Of a stretch of DNA of 64,000 nucleotides, positions 8,668 to 17,800 are shown piece by piece; position 1 is the first letter of the stretch, and every line of letters starts with the position of its first letter. The DNA is from Sporomusa sphaeroides DSM 2875 (lineage in GTDB: Bacteria > Bacillota > Negativicutes > Sporomusales > Sporomusaceae): positions 2,404,524 to 2,468,523 of the forward strand of contig NZ_CP146991.1 in the NCBI RefSeq assembly GCF_001941975.2, read 5' to 3'. A program made the translations under genes and the position numbers. The notes under the pieces are model-generated. The model worked only from the letters and a program-made list of their open reading frames with translations. It did no database searches and had not been told where the DNA came from.

Positions 8668-9280
8668 TTTGGCCTATCCCCCCTTTGGCTGCCGTGATGA
8701 AGCGTTTAATTTTTTCAATATCCTTTATCCCGTTGGTTTCCACACCGCCGGATACGTCAACGCCGTCAGGCCCGAGAACGGCAATTGCCTGCGTCACATT
8801 TTCCGGGGTGAGACCTCCTGCCGCCAGCAGCGGTCTTGGTGCCTGCTTAACCAGCGTTTGTGCTGCCTGCCAGTCAAAGACCCTGCCTGTTCCCCCTTGC
8901 ACCCCGGCAGTAAAGCTGTCAAACAAAGTCCATGATGTCCGATACCCGTTGAAAGCAGTTGCACTAAAACCCGAACCAATTCTAAAGGCCTTAATCACCG
9001 GATAACCAACCAGGCGGCAATACTCAGGCGGTTCATCACCATGCAACTGCACATAATCCAGCTTGCATGCTGAGGCTGCCTCCCGCACTTCAGTCAGCGG
9101 CGCATTAACAAATACGCCGACCTTACCAATTTGCGAAATCCGGCAGGAAATTTTTCTGGCCTCTGCCAGTGTAATACGCCGTTTACTTGGTGCAAACACA
9201 AAACCAATCCAATCTGCGCCAAAATCATAGGCTGCCAGCGCTGCCTCCAGGGTAGTGATACCACAAATTTTTACGATAAT
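8657..9280 (-). CDS. trpF: Phosphoribosylanthranilate isomerase, apparent ATT start
   Basis: Isomerises phosphoribosylanthranilate to CdRP. The downstream open frame from a GTG at 9199 lacks the catalytic N-terminus. Reading upstream in the same frame gives (I)IVKICGITTLEAALAA then YDFGADWIGFVFAPSKRR, including the KICGIT segment with the catalytic Cys that the family requires. No ATG, GTG or TTG exists in frame between this segment and the preceding GGGAGGAGGG ribosome binding site. The codon 7 bases after AGGAGG is ATT at 9280-9278, giving 207 residues, the family length. It overlaps the trpD stop by 10 bases. Motifs DYVQLHGDE, GGTGRVFDW and LAAGGLTPENV are intact. Confidence 0.85.
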   Translation of the reverse strand: MIVKICGITTLEAALAAYDFGADWIGFVFAPSKRRITLAEARKISCRISQIGKVGVFVNAPLTEVREAASACKLDYVQLHGDEPPEYCRLVGYPVIKAFRIGSGFSATAFNGYRTSWTLFDSFTAGVQGGTGRVFDWQAAQTLVKQAPRPLLAAGGLTPENVTQAIAVLGPDGVDVSGGVETNGIKDIEKIKRFITAAKGGIGQNAK

Positions 9281-10308
9281 GCCAATCCCTCCTCCCGATA
9301 CCTTTGCGTAAACGTCCTTAATGCCGCCAACTTGCCCAAGGCAGCGCCGGTATCAATGCTTTGCGTCGCTAACTGCAGCCCTTCCCTGATATCTGCCGCC
9401 GCCTCGGCAACAACCAAAGCTGCGGCGGCATTTAGCAGAACGATATCGCGTTTAAAGCCTTGCTCGCCGTTTAGTAAGGCAAGAATAATCCGGGCATTGT
9501 CTGCCACGGTGCCGCCCCGGTAATCAGCCTGGGTACAGGCGTTAAACCCATAGGCTGCAGGGTCAATTACATAGGAGCGTATTTCCCCTTTGCATACTTC
9601 GGCAACCTTTGTCGGCATGGCTGTTGATATTTCATCAAGCCCATCCAGGCTGTGCACAACCATCGCCCGGGTTACTCCCAGTTCGGCAAGTGCCTGCGCG
9701 GTTTTGTCTGTCAGGGCCGGATCATACACCCCGATTAGCTGGCAATGAGCGCCTGCCGGATTGGTCAGCGGGCCCAGCAAATTGAACACGGTTCGAAACC
9801 CTAGCTCCTGCCGCGGCTTGACAGCATATTTCATGGCCTGGTGAAAGCGGGGGGCAAAGATAAAGCCGACGCCAATGGTATCAATAGCCTCTGCCACTCC
9901 CTGCGGCGGCAGCTCCAGTTCTACTCCCAGAGCCTTTAGCACATCGGCACTGCCGCACGAACTGGACACACCACGATTGCCGTGTTTGGCCACATTCAGC
10001 CCGGCTCCTGCCAATACAAAGGCAACTGCTGTCGATATATTAAAAGTTCCGCGTTGATCGCCCCCGGTGCCGCAGGTATCAATTAACCTGGGGGCTTTGC
10101 ATTCGATCCTGAGGGCCTGACTGCGCATGGTCTCGGCAAAGCCGGCCACCTCCAAGCTTGTTTCGCCCTTCATGCGCATAGCAGTCAAAAAGGCGGCAAT
10201 CTGGGCTTCACTGCTCTGTCCTGACATGATTACCTGCATGGCGTTTCTGGCTTCCTCACGGGAAAAATGCCGACCGGCTACTGCCTGAGAAAGATAATCC
10301 TTTAACAT
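9271..10308 (-). CDS. trpD: Anthranilate phosphoribosyltransferase
   Basis: Transfers phosphoribose from PRPP to anthranilate. 345 residues, with the PRPP-binding DTCGTGGD motif near residue 80, NISTA near 92, and KHGNRGVSSSCGSADVLKALG near 107-127 (anthranilate and Mg sites). Start at 10308 (MLKDYLSQ) has GGAGG nine bases upstream; an ATG at 10329 would lie against the terminator. It is the first gene of the trp operon, immediately after the Trp T-box. This differs from the common order that begins with trpE. Confidence 0.93.
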   Translation of the reverse strand: MLKDYLSQAVAGRHFSREEARNAMQVIMSGQSSEAQIAAFLTAMRMKGETSLEVAGFAETMRSQALRIECKAPRLIDTCGTGGDQRGTFNISTAVAFVLAGAGLNVAKHGNRGVSSSCGSADVLKALGVELELPPQGVAEAIDTIGVGFIFAPRFHQAMKYAVKPRQELGFRTVFNLLGPLTNPAGAHCQLIGVYDPALTDKTAQALAELGVTRAMVVHSLDGLDEISTAMPTKVAEVCKGEIRSYVIDPAAYGFNACTQADYRGGTVADNARIILALLNGEQGFKRDIVLLNAAAALVVAEAAADIREGLQLATQSIDTGAALGKLAALRTFTQRYREEGLALS

Positions 10309-10330
10309 AATGTCCAGCCTCCTTTGCATA

Positions 10331-10701
10331 AAAAAAAACAGACCACTTCACCGAAAGGGGCGAAATGGTCCGCGGTACCACCCTATTTTGAAAAATACAG
10401 TCAATTGGGTAAATAAAAAGACCACTTCACCCCAGGGGCGAAATGGTCGCGATACCACCCTATTTGAAAAGTCTGCACTTTTCCTTATTCAGGTACGGGA
10501 CAAAAATCCGATACCCTAGCCTGCTAACGGCGGCAGCCGGCCCAGCCTACTTGCAGTTGCTTTCGGTGGACAGCTCACAGGTCCATTCCATATGCTCTCC
10601 AGGCCGGTCATCACACCTCCGGAAATCCGGTCACCGGCTCGCTGAACTGAAGTGTACAAATGTACTCGTCCTGCTCACAGCTTTTTACACAAATTAACTT
10701 T
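10331..10701 (-). promoter_or_regulatory. Trp T-box leader with one specifier stem and two tandem T-box/terminator units
   Basis: On the minus strand there is one stem I with specifier context GGAA-TGG-ACC (Trp codon TGG at 10585-10583), then unit 1: AATAGGGTGGTATCGCG (about 10466-10449) and terminator GACCATTTCGCCCC/GGGGTGAAGTGGTC plus T-run (10448-10413). About 78 bases later comes unit 2: AATAGGGTGGTACCGCG (10388-10371) and a near-identical terminator with a nine-T run (10370-10331). No second stem I lies between them. Both cores read UGGU; bacterial tRNA-Trp usually carries G73, so a G-U pair may be used. Confidence 0.9.
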
Positions 10702-10707
10702 AGCGTT

Positions 10708-10736
10708 ATTCTATCCCATGTTTTTTGTTTTGTCAA
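10708..10736 (-). promoter_or_regulatory. trp operon promoter
   Basis: TTGACA (10736-10731), 17-base spacer, TAGAAT (10713-10708) on the minus strand. Near-consensus housekeeping promoter, with a start expected near 10701 at the beginning of the T-box leader. Confidence 0.8.
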
Positions 10737-10742
10737 GATTAT

Positions 10743-10776
10743 TTTTTCCGGCAATAACACAAGTTATACCGGAAAA
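10743..10776 (-). terminator. Terminator after the HAD hydrolase gene
   Basis: TTTTCCGG and CCGGAAAA with inner complementary AATAAC/GTTAT arms form a hairpin; on the minus strand it is followed by AATAATC. It separates the HAD gene from the trp promoter. Confidence 0.5.
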
Positions 10777-10802
10777 TTCGGCGTAAACTACCGCCAGGTA
10801 CA

Positions 10803-11534
10803 TTAGCTGACGCCACCATTCTCTGCTTTGATGATGCCTGCAATACTGTCAGCCAATTCCTGTAATGTTCCTTGATAATCGGTTGTAAAATCCAGTTTTT
10901 TAGAATTTAACAGGCAATCTGTTACCAAATAAGTCTTCATGCCAATTTTAGCTGCCACTAAATCTTCTTCAACATCATTCCCCACCATCAGGCACTCTTG
11001 TGGCTGCCGGCCAATCTGGTCGACGATTTCCCGATAATAATCGGGATTGGGTTTGCAAAAATGGCAGTGTTCATAACTGGTAACATGTTTAAAGTTTATA
11101 TCCCCTAATCCAGCCCAGTCAATACGCTGCCTGACAGCATGTAGCGGGAATATCGGGTTAGTAGCCACAACTACCTCCAAGCCAAGTTCAAGTACCGCCA
11201 TAACGGCCTGGCGGGCAGCCTTACTGGCTCTGGTTGTTGGCTTTACCAGGACAAAATCCGTCTCATAGAAATTATCCATAACCGGCACAAGCACATCCTC
11301 GGTGATACCAATATTAGCCAAAAAATCCTCCCAAAAGACCTGCTGATTGGTTTTGGTTTTATCCTTGCTGTTAATCATAGTCCCGGTCGAGGCTAACAGC
11401 TGGTTAATGAACTGTTTGGGTTCGGCGATGCTGGCTGCCCGCCGCCCCATATGCTTTAAGTATTCATGGAAAAACGCATCCTGATCAAGGGGCAATAAGG
11501 TTCCATCAAGGTCAAAAAGTACACTCTTTATCAT
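10803..11534 (-). CDS. HAD family hydrolase
   Basis: Haloacid dehalogenase-type phosphatase, 243 residues. Motif I is DLDGTLLPLD at residues 7-16 with the nucleophile Asp, motif II is near VVVATNP, and motif III/IV is KPNPDYYREI followed by VGNDVEEDL. A cap domain lies between motif I and II (C1-type). The natural substrate cannot be read from sequence; phosphoglycolate phosphatase-like enzymes are the nearest general class. Start at 11534 has AAGGGAG upstream; the longer frame adds 12 residues. It is monocistronic. Confidence 0.85.
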   Translation of the reverse strand: MIKSVLFDLDGTLLPLDQDAFFHEYLKHMGRRAASIAEPKQFINQLLASTGTMINSKDKTKTNQQVFWEDFLANIGITEDVLVPVMDNFYETDFVLVKPTTRASKAARQAVMAVLELGLEVVVATNPIFPLHAVRQRIDWAGLGDINFKHVTSYEHCHFCKPNPDYYREIVDQIGRQPQECLMVGNDVEEDLVAAKIGMKTYLVTDCLLNSKKLDFTTDYQGTLQELADSIAGIIKAENGGVS

Positions 11535-11712
11535 ATAGGCAAAAACTCCCTTTATGTAATCTGGTTGCAATCTGCTATACCATAAGTTTACTAAAAAAAC
11601 TCTTTACAGCCAAGCACGGAATTAAATCTTCGTTTTTTGCATGTGCAGCAAGCAGGAATCCAGCGATTTCCATGGTATATGTATAGGATACATTTACTTA
11701 GAGGTGTTTACA

Positions 11713-12615
11713 ATGCAGGTACATCTCGTCTTGGCGCTTGTCGCCTTACTCTGGGGCTTGAACCCGCCGGTAATGAAAATCGGCCTGCTCCATATACCGC
11801 CTATGCCTTATAACGCAGTCCGCCTATTCGCGGCACTAGCCGTTGCCTGGCTGATTTTACGCCGTTTATGTATCTGGATACCTTTACGGCAGGAAGATAA
11901 AAAATCTGTCCTTATTTCCAGCCTGGGGTTTTTCTTTTTTCAGCTTTTTTTCACTTTCGGCCTGCAGCTCACCACTGCCGGCAACTCATCGCTAATTCTG
12001 GGCTGTCTGCCTGTCAGTGTAGCTTTGATCAGTCACTTTCACCGGTTGGAAGCTATTAATCCGGATATCATCAAAGGCATTGCCATCTCCCTGTTTGGCG
12101 TAGTTTTGATGGTAGCAGGAACAGGCAAAGAAGTCAGTCTTGCCGGCAATCATATCCAGGGAGCGCTGTTGCTTTTGGCCGCACAAATGTGCTATGGCTA
12201 TTATACCGTTTTTTCCCGCCCATTGTCGGCAACCTATTCGGTTTATCAGATTACAACCTATATCCTGCTCATTTCCAGCGGCCTCTTCGCCCTGGTATCC
12301 CTGCCCTCCATACTTGTTGTTGATTGGCAGGCAGTTCCGTGGCCGGGCTGGGCCAGCTTGTTATATTCCGGCATATTCCCGCTCTGCTTGGCCAATTGTC
12401 TCTGGATTTGGGGAACAGCCAAGGCAGGCAGTGCCACCGCATCACTGTATAATAATGTGGCTCCGGTTTTTGCGGTTGGCGCCGGGTATCTGTTTCTGGG
12501 GGAAACCTTCGGCTGGCTGCAATTCTTTGGTGCTATGATAATTTTAACCGGTTTGTATGTTGCCAAAAGACAGAGCGCAAAATCGACACCGGCGAGTGGC
12601 ACTGATTCTGCGTAA
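11713..12615 (+). CDS. DMT (EamA) family transporter
   Basis: Integral membrane exporter/importer of the drug/metabolite superfamily, 300 residues, about ten hydrophobic helices arranged as two EamA repeats (roughly 1-140 and 150-290). The opening VALLWGLNPPVMKIG and the second-repeat segment SLYNNVAPVFAVGAGYLFLGE are typical. Substrate unknown. Start at 11713 has AGGTG 7 bases upstream. The 3' UTR contains copy B of the structured repeat and then a strong terminator. Confidence 0.88.
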   Translation: MQVHLVLALVALLWGLNPPVMKIGLLHIPPMPYNAVRLFAALAVAWLILRRLCIWIPLRQEDKKSVLISSLGFFFFQLFFTFGLQLTTAGNSSLILGCLPVSVALISHFHRLEAINPDIIKGIAISLFGVVLMVAGTGKEVSLAGNHIQGALLLLAAQMCYGYYTVFSRPLSATYSVYQITTYILLISSGLFALVSLPSILVVDWQAVPWPGWASLLYSGIFPLCLANCLWIWGTAKAGSATASLYNNVAPVFAVGAGYLFLGETFGWLQFFGAMIILTGLYVAKRQSAKSTPASGTDSA

Positions 12616-12621
12616 GTAAAA

Positions 12622-12712
12622 ATAAAGAAAACACGGCTTGCCCCGAGCCTCAGCGAAGGTGCAAGCCGATGTTGCCTTATCCAGGCGAAAGTTATACTTT
12701 CTATCAGGATAA
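12622..12712 (+). repeat. Structured repeat element, copy B (candidate RNA element)
   Basis: Second copy of the element at 813-905. It shares the blocks ATAAAGAAAACACGGCTTG, CCGAGCCT, AAGCCGATGTTGCC and GAAAGTTATACTTTCT, with different lengths of the linkers. The stem CGGCTTG/CAAGCCG is seven base pairs here, and an outer TTATCC/GGATAA pair encloses the GAAAG hairpin. It begins a few bases after the transporter stop codon and ends against a terminator, so on the + strand it would be part of the transporter mRNA's tail. Confidence 0.5.
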
Positions 12713-12715
12713 ATT

Positions 12716-12750
12716 AAGTCCCGCATTCCCTAGTCTGGAGTGCGGGACTT
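12716..12750. terminator. Bidirectional terminator between transporter and etfA
   Basis: AAGTCCCGCATTCC (12716-12729) pairs with GGAGTGCGGGACTT (12737-12750) with one G-T pair. It serves the convergent transporter and etfBA transcripts. Confidence 0.75.
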
Positions 12751-12764
12751 ATTATGTATACTAA

Positions 12765-13964
12765 TCAGCAGGCCTGCTTAAGTTTTTTAATCTCCTCAAT
12801 CAGCACAGGCAACACGTCCAAAGCATCACCCACAATGCCAAAGTCGGCAAATTTAAAGATAGGCGCATCGGCATCTTTGTTAATAGCGATAATGATGTCC
12901 GAGGTCGACATACCGGCTAAATGCTGGATGGCACCACTGATGCCGCAGGCAATATAGACTTTGGGAGCTACGGTTTTGCCGGTTTGTCCGACTTGATGGA
13001 TAGCCGGCTTCCAGCCGGCGTCAACAGCCGCGCGGGAGGCACCGACAGCGCCGCCGAGTACATTGGCCAATTCTTCAATAAGCGCAAAATTTTCGGGTTT
13101 ACCCATCCCCCTGCCGCCGGAGACAATGAACTGAGCTTCGTCAAGGTTACAGGAGGCAGTTTCGCTGAGTGTCAGTAATTCAATAAATTTTGTCCTGATA
13201 TCTTCGGCCTTGACTTTGCTTGCTACCCGCACCAGTTCGCCGCTGCGAGAGGTATCAGGCACAGGACGTTTGAATACATTGGGCCTGACAGTTCCCATCT
13301 GCGGCCGATGATTAGGACACAGAATGGTAGCCATAATATTGCCGCCAAAGGCCGGACGCGTCCAGGCAACAAGCCCGGTTTCCTCATCAATGCCTAAACT
13401 GGTGCAATCAGCCGTCAGACCTGTACCTACCCGGCAGGCCACCCGCGGGCCAAGATCGCGCCCGTCATTGGTCGCCCCCATCAGAATAACGGAAGGTTTA
13501 TAGGCAGTGATTAAATCGGTTAAAGCAATGGTATAAGCATCGGTGCTGTAATGCTTATATTCTGCGCCTTCCAGCAAATACACTTTGTCAGCACCGCTGG
13601 CAAACAGTTCCCGGGCTAAGGGTTCCACACCTTCACCGATAACTACGGCAGCCAGTTCCTGTCCCATCGCACCGGCAAGTTTACGCCCTTCCCCCAGCAG
13701 TTCCAGTCCGACATTACGAACCTTGCCCTGAAATTGTTCTATATATACCCATACACCCTGATAATCACCGGTATCTGCCGCCGGTTCTGCCGCAGCCGGA
13801 CGAGTGATGGCCGTTACGGGGCATACATCAATACATGCGCCACATACTGTGCAAGCATCGGTAATTACTGCTTTATCGTCTTCCATAACAATCGCCCCGA
13901 ACGGACAGGCACCGACACAGGCACTGCAGCCTATGCACTGTTCTTTATCTACAATTACAGCCAT
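12765..13964 (-). CDS. etfA: Electron transfer flavoprotein alpha subunit with N-terminal 2[4Fe-4S] ferredoxin domain
   Basis: FAD-binding EtfA, 399 residues. Residues 1-60 form a complete bacterial ferredoxin: [12 protein letters not shown] and [12 protein letters not shown], all eight cysteines. Then comes the Etf alpha N-domain and the C-terminal FAD domain with [10 protein letters not shown]-like ([13 protein letters not shown]), [11 protein letters not shown] and [13 protein letters not shown] motifs. This fused architecture is known from bifurcating Etf complexes such as caffeyl-CoA reductase/Etf of Acetobacterium. The partner dehydrogenase is not adjacent. It forms an operon with etfB, 17 bases upstream. 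Likely role: electron flow between NADH, ferredoxin and an acyl-CoA or related dehydrogenase (inference). Confidence 0.93.
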   Translation of the reverse strand: MAVIVDKEQCIGCSACVGACPFGAIVMEDDKAVITDACTVCGACIDVCPVTAITRPAAAEPAADTGDYQGVWVYIEQFQGKVRNVGLELLGEGRKLAGAMGQELAAVVIGEGVEPLARELFASGADKVYLLEGAEYKHYSTDAYTIALTDLITAYKPSVILMGATNDGRDLGPRVACRVGTGLTADCTSLGIDEETGLVAWTRPAFGGNIMATILCPNHRPQMGTVRPNVFKRPVPDTSRSGELVRVASKVKAEDIRTKFIELLTLSETASCNLDEAQFIVSGGRGMGKPENFALIEELANVLGGAVGASRAAVDAGWKPAIHQVGQTGKTVAPKVYIACGISGAIQHLAGMSTSDIIIAINKDADAPIFKFADFGIVGDALDVLPVLIEEIKKLKQAC

Positions 13965-13981
13965 TTATAATTCCCCCTGCA

Positions 13982-14767
13982 TCAGATAATTTTAGCCTGA
14001 TTAAGTTTAGTCAGTAACCGGGTTACAGCGGCACGGGCAGTATCTTCCTGAATAATCTCACCCTGTACCCGCTGCTGGGGGGTAAAGATGCGGCGAACCT
14101 GGGTAGGTGAACCCTTAAGGCCAATCTCGTCCAAATTTACATCAACATCGGCAGCCGTCCAGACAGGCACCTCTTTGCGATTGGCTTTCATTCTGCCTTT
14201 AATACTGGCGTAACGCGGTTCATTAATGGATTTTACCACACTAATTAACACAGGCAATGTGGTTTCAATAACTTCATAACCTTCTTCATGCTCACGTTCC
14301 ACTCTGACTACCCCATCGGTAATGTCAAGTTTGGAAACATAGGTAAGCTGACTGATTGCCAAATGCTCCGCAAGCTCCGGTCCTACCTGGGCGGTATCCC
14401 CATCAATGGCTTGCTTGCCGCAAAGAATAACATCAAAATTACCAAGTTTCTTAATACCTGCAGCCAGGGTCCGGCTGGTAGCCAGTGTATCGGCACCGCC
14501 AAAGGCGCGGTCACTCAGTAAAACAGCTTCATCGGCCCCCATGGCAATACACTCTTTCAGCGCTTCGGCAGCCTGAGGTGGTCCCATAGAAATTACCGTT
14601 ACCTGTCCTCCATGCTTTTCTTTGAGTTTCAGCGCTTCTTCCAAAGCATTTTTATCAAAAGGATTTACAATACTTGGCACACCCTGACGAATCAGCGTAT
14701 TGGTCTGCGGGTCAATTTTAACCTCAGTAGTGTCAGGCACCTGCTTGACACAAACAATGATTTCCAT
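13982..14767 (-). CDS. etfB: Electron transfer flavoprotein beta subunit
   Basis: Partner of the EtfA just downstream. 261 residues beginning MEIIVCVKQVPDTTEVKID, with the GADEAVLLSDRAFGGADTLATS nucleotide-binding region near residues 90-115 and the CGKQAIDGDTAQVGPELAE segment near 123-142. Start at 14767 has AGGAGG upstream. It closely resembles the second EtfB at 23052-23840, so the two pairs are paralogues. Confidence 0.93.
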   Translation of the reverse strand: MEIIVCVKQVPDTTEVKIDPQTNTLIRQGVPSIVNPFDKNALEEALKLKEKHGGQVTVISMGPPQAAEALKECIAMGADEAVLLSDRAFGGADTLATSRTLAAGIKKLGNFDVILCGKQAIDGDTAQVGPELAEHLAISQLTYVSKLDITDGVVRVEREHEEGYEVIETTLPVLISVVKSINEPRYASIKGRMKANRKEVPVWTAADVDVNLDEIGLKGSPTQVRRIFTPQQRVQGEIIQEDTARAAVTRLLTKLNQAKII

Positions 14768-14887
14768 GCGATAGCCTCCTGTTGTACAATATTCGATTAA
14801 TAGCAACAAATGTAATATCTCTTATTCTAATATTATTTACGGGACAACTGCAACATTTTTCGCAAATCAATTAAAATTTCGTTGCGA

Positions 14888-17800
14888 TTAAGCAGTAGTT
14901 ACAGTCCCTTTGCCCAAAAGCCCTTCAATGGCGGCAACAGCTGCCGGTGTCGGCTCAATCCAATATTTTTTCTCCGTCTTTATCACCCGTGTCCGGCTGC
15001 TGCCGGTCAGATGCAAATAAACGGCTGCCTGACCATTGTATTTGGTGAGCACTTCCTGCAGCTTGGCTAAAATGACCGGGGTTTCCTGCTCCTGGCGCAA
15101 AGTAATTCTAACCTCGGCGCCGGCGTTTTCCAGCAAACTGATATTGTCAGCCATAACCTTGGCGCCTTCTTCGTGAATATTCAGCCGTCCGGAAACCAGG
15201 ACAGGTAAATCAGGCGCCAACAGGCGGCCTGTTTTTTCAAAAACCTTGGGAAATACGATGACTTCCACTTGTCCGGAAAAATCCTCAAGGCTGATAAAAC
15301 ACATCATACTGCCATTTTTGGTATTAATGCGCTTAGCACTGGCAATGAGCCCGCCTACCCGGATGGGCTGCCCGTCGGTATATTGACCTTCGGCCAAAGT
15401 GCCCAGTGCCGGCAGCGTCTCCAATTTAGCACGATATTTATCCAACGGATGACCGGTTACATAAAATCCGGTTATTTCTTTTTCCAAGGCTAAGATCTGT
15501 TCCTGCGGCATTTCGGGTATATCCGGCAGGCTGACATCATTTACGCACTCCAGCGTATCGTCCCCAAACAGCCCCAATTGTCCGCTGGCCGCGTCCTTCT
15601 GGCGGCAGGCAGCCACTTCGACAGCTTGCTCCAGTACGTGCAGCAGCTGGGAACGGCGGGCATTAAGCGAATCAAAAGCCCCGCATTTAATCAAACTTTC
15701 AATAACCCGTTTATTCACCAGCCGCATGTCAACACGGGAGCAAAAATCAACAAGTGACGTAAATTTACCGCCCTTTTGCCGGGCCTTAATTATGCTTTCC
15801 AAAGCATTGCCGCCTGCATTTTTTACACCGGCCAAGCCAAAGCGAATGGCTTCGCCGTCAACCGAAAACGAACTGCCGCTGGCATTAATATCCGGCGGTA
15901 AAACGGCAATACCCCGGCGGCGGCATTCTTCGATATAGTAACCCACCTTATCATTGGTTCCCATGACACTGGTAAGCAGTGCTGCGTAAAACTCCTGCGG
16001 ATAGTGGGCTTTTAAGTACGCTGTCTGATAGGCTACCAGGGCATAGGCGGCACTGTGGGATTTGTTAAAACCGTAGTCGGCGAAATGGGTCATAAGTTCG
16101 AACACATCATGAGCCAGTTTCGCATCTATCCCCCGTTCGGCGGCCCCTTGGAGAAAGTTTTCCCGCTGCGCATCCAGCACTTCATGTTTCTTTTTCCCCA
16201 TAGCCCGGCGCAACAGGTCGGCTTGTCCCAGGGTAAACCCGGCCAGTGTGGACGCAATCTGCATAACCTGCTCCTGGTACAGGATAACACCAAAGGTATC
16301 TTCGAGGATGGGCTCTAAGAGCGGATGCAGATAGGTAACTACCTTCTTACCGTGGCGGCCATCAATAAAATCAGATACCATGCCGCTTCCCAAAGGACCC
16401 GGGCGGTAGAGCGCCACCAGGGGAATGAGGTCGTCAAACCGTTCCGGCCTCAAGTCTTTCACCAGATTGGTCATGCCGCTTGATTCCATTTGAAACACGC
16501 CGGAGGTATCACCGACAGCCAGCATGGCGCAGGTTTTGGCATCTTCCAGCGGAATGGTTTCAATATCCAGTTCCTGTCCCCGGTTTTCCCGGATAAGGGC
16601 GATGGCATCACCAATAACCGTCAGGGTTCTCAGCCCCAGTAAATCCATCTTCAGCAGACCGATTTCTTCAATCCGGTCTTTGTCAAACTGAGTGGTAAGA
16701 AAACCTTCACTGGAAAGCTGCAGCGGGGCAAAATGTGTCAGCGGCTCTTTCGCAATAACCAGGCCGGCGGCATGGGTGGAAGCATGGCGCGGCAAGCCTT
16801 CCACCGCCATGGCAAGATCAACCAGTTTCTTTACTGTTTCTTCGCTGTCATAGAGGTCTTTTAACTCCCGGTTGGCTGTTAACGCTTTTTTCAAAGTGAT
16901 ACCCAGTTCGGCAGGTACTAATTTGGCAATACGGTCAACCTCGCCATAGGGCAGATTTAACGCCCGTCCCACATCGCGGATCGCCGCCCGCGCCGCCATA
17001 GTTCCAAAAGTGATAATTTGCGCTACACGGTCACTGCCATAGCGTGCTACAACATATTCGATGATTTTACTGCGGCGTTCATAACAAAAATCTATATCAA
17101 TATCAGGCATAGATACCCGTTCCGGATTTAAAAACCGTTCAAACAGCAGGCCGTATTTAAGCGGGTCAATATTAGTAATGCCTAACAAATAGGCAACAAT
17201 ACTGCCAGCCGCCGAACCCCTTCCCGGCCCTACAGGAATGGACTGGCTACGGGAATAGTTGACAAAGTCCCAGACAATGAGGAAGTAGCTGGAATAACCC
17301 ATTTTTTTTATGACACCCAGTTCATAAACAAGCCTTTCCTCCACTGCCGGCGTTGCCTGCGGATACCGCCGGCAAACCGCCTCCCGGCATAGCTGGGCAA
17401 GATAGTCATCGTCATTGATGCCATCCGGTGTAGGAAAATCAGGCAGGTAGAGCCGGTCAAAATCAAAGGTGACATTGCAGCGTTCAGCAATCTTCAGGGT
17501 ATTGCTCAAAGCTTCCGGATACCCGGCAAACAGCTCAGCCATTTCCGCCGGACTTTTCAAGTAAAAATCGTCACTGGGAAACCGCATCCGGCCGGGTTCG
17601 TCCACAGTCTTGCCTGTTTGAATACAAAGCAGAACATCATGGCATTCGGCGTCCTCTTTGTTAATATAATGAGCGTCATTGGTGGCAACAAGACCAAGTT
17701 CCAGCTTTGCCGCCAGTTTGACCAAATGCTGGTTTGCCTGTTTTTCTTCAGGCATGCCGTGATCCTGCAGTTCGATAAAGAAATTGTCCTGTCCGAAAAT

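Noticed and set aside
8657-9199. trpF starting at the GTG at 9199
   Set aside because: That start removes about 27 residues including the KICGIT segment with the catalytic cysteine; the frame continues upstream to a good ribosome binding site.
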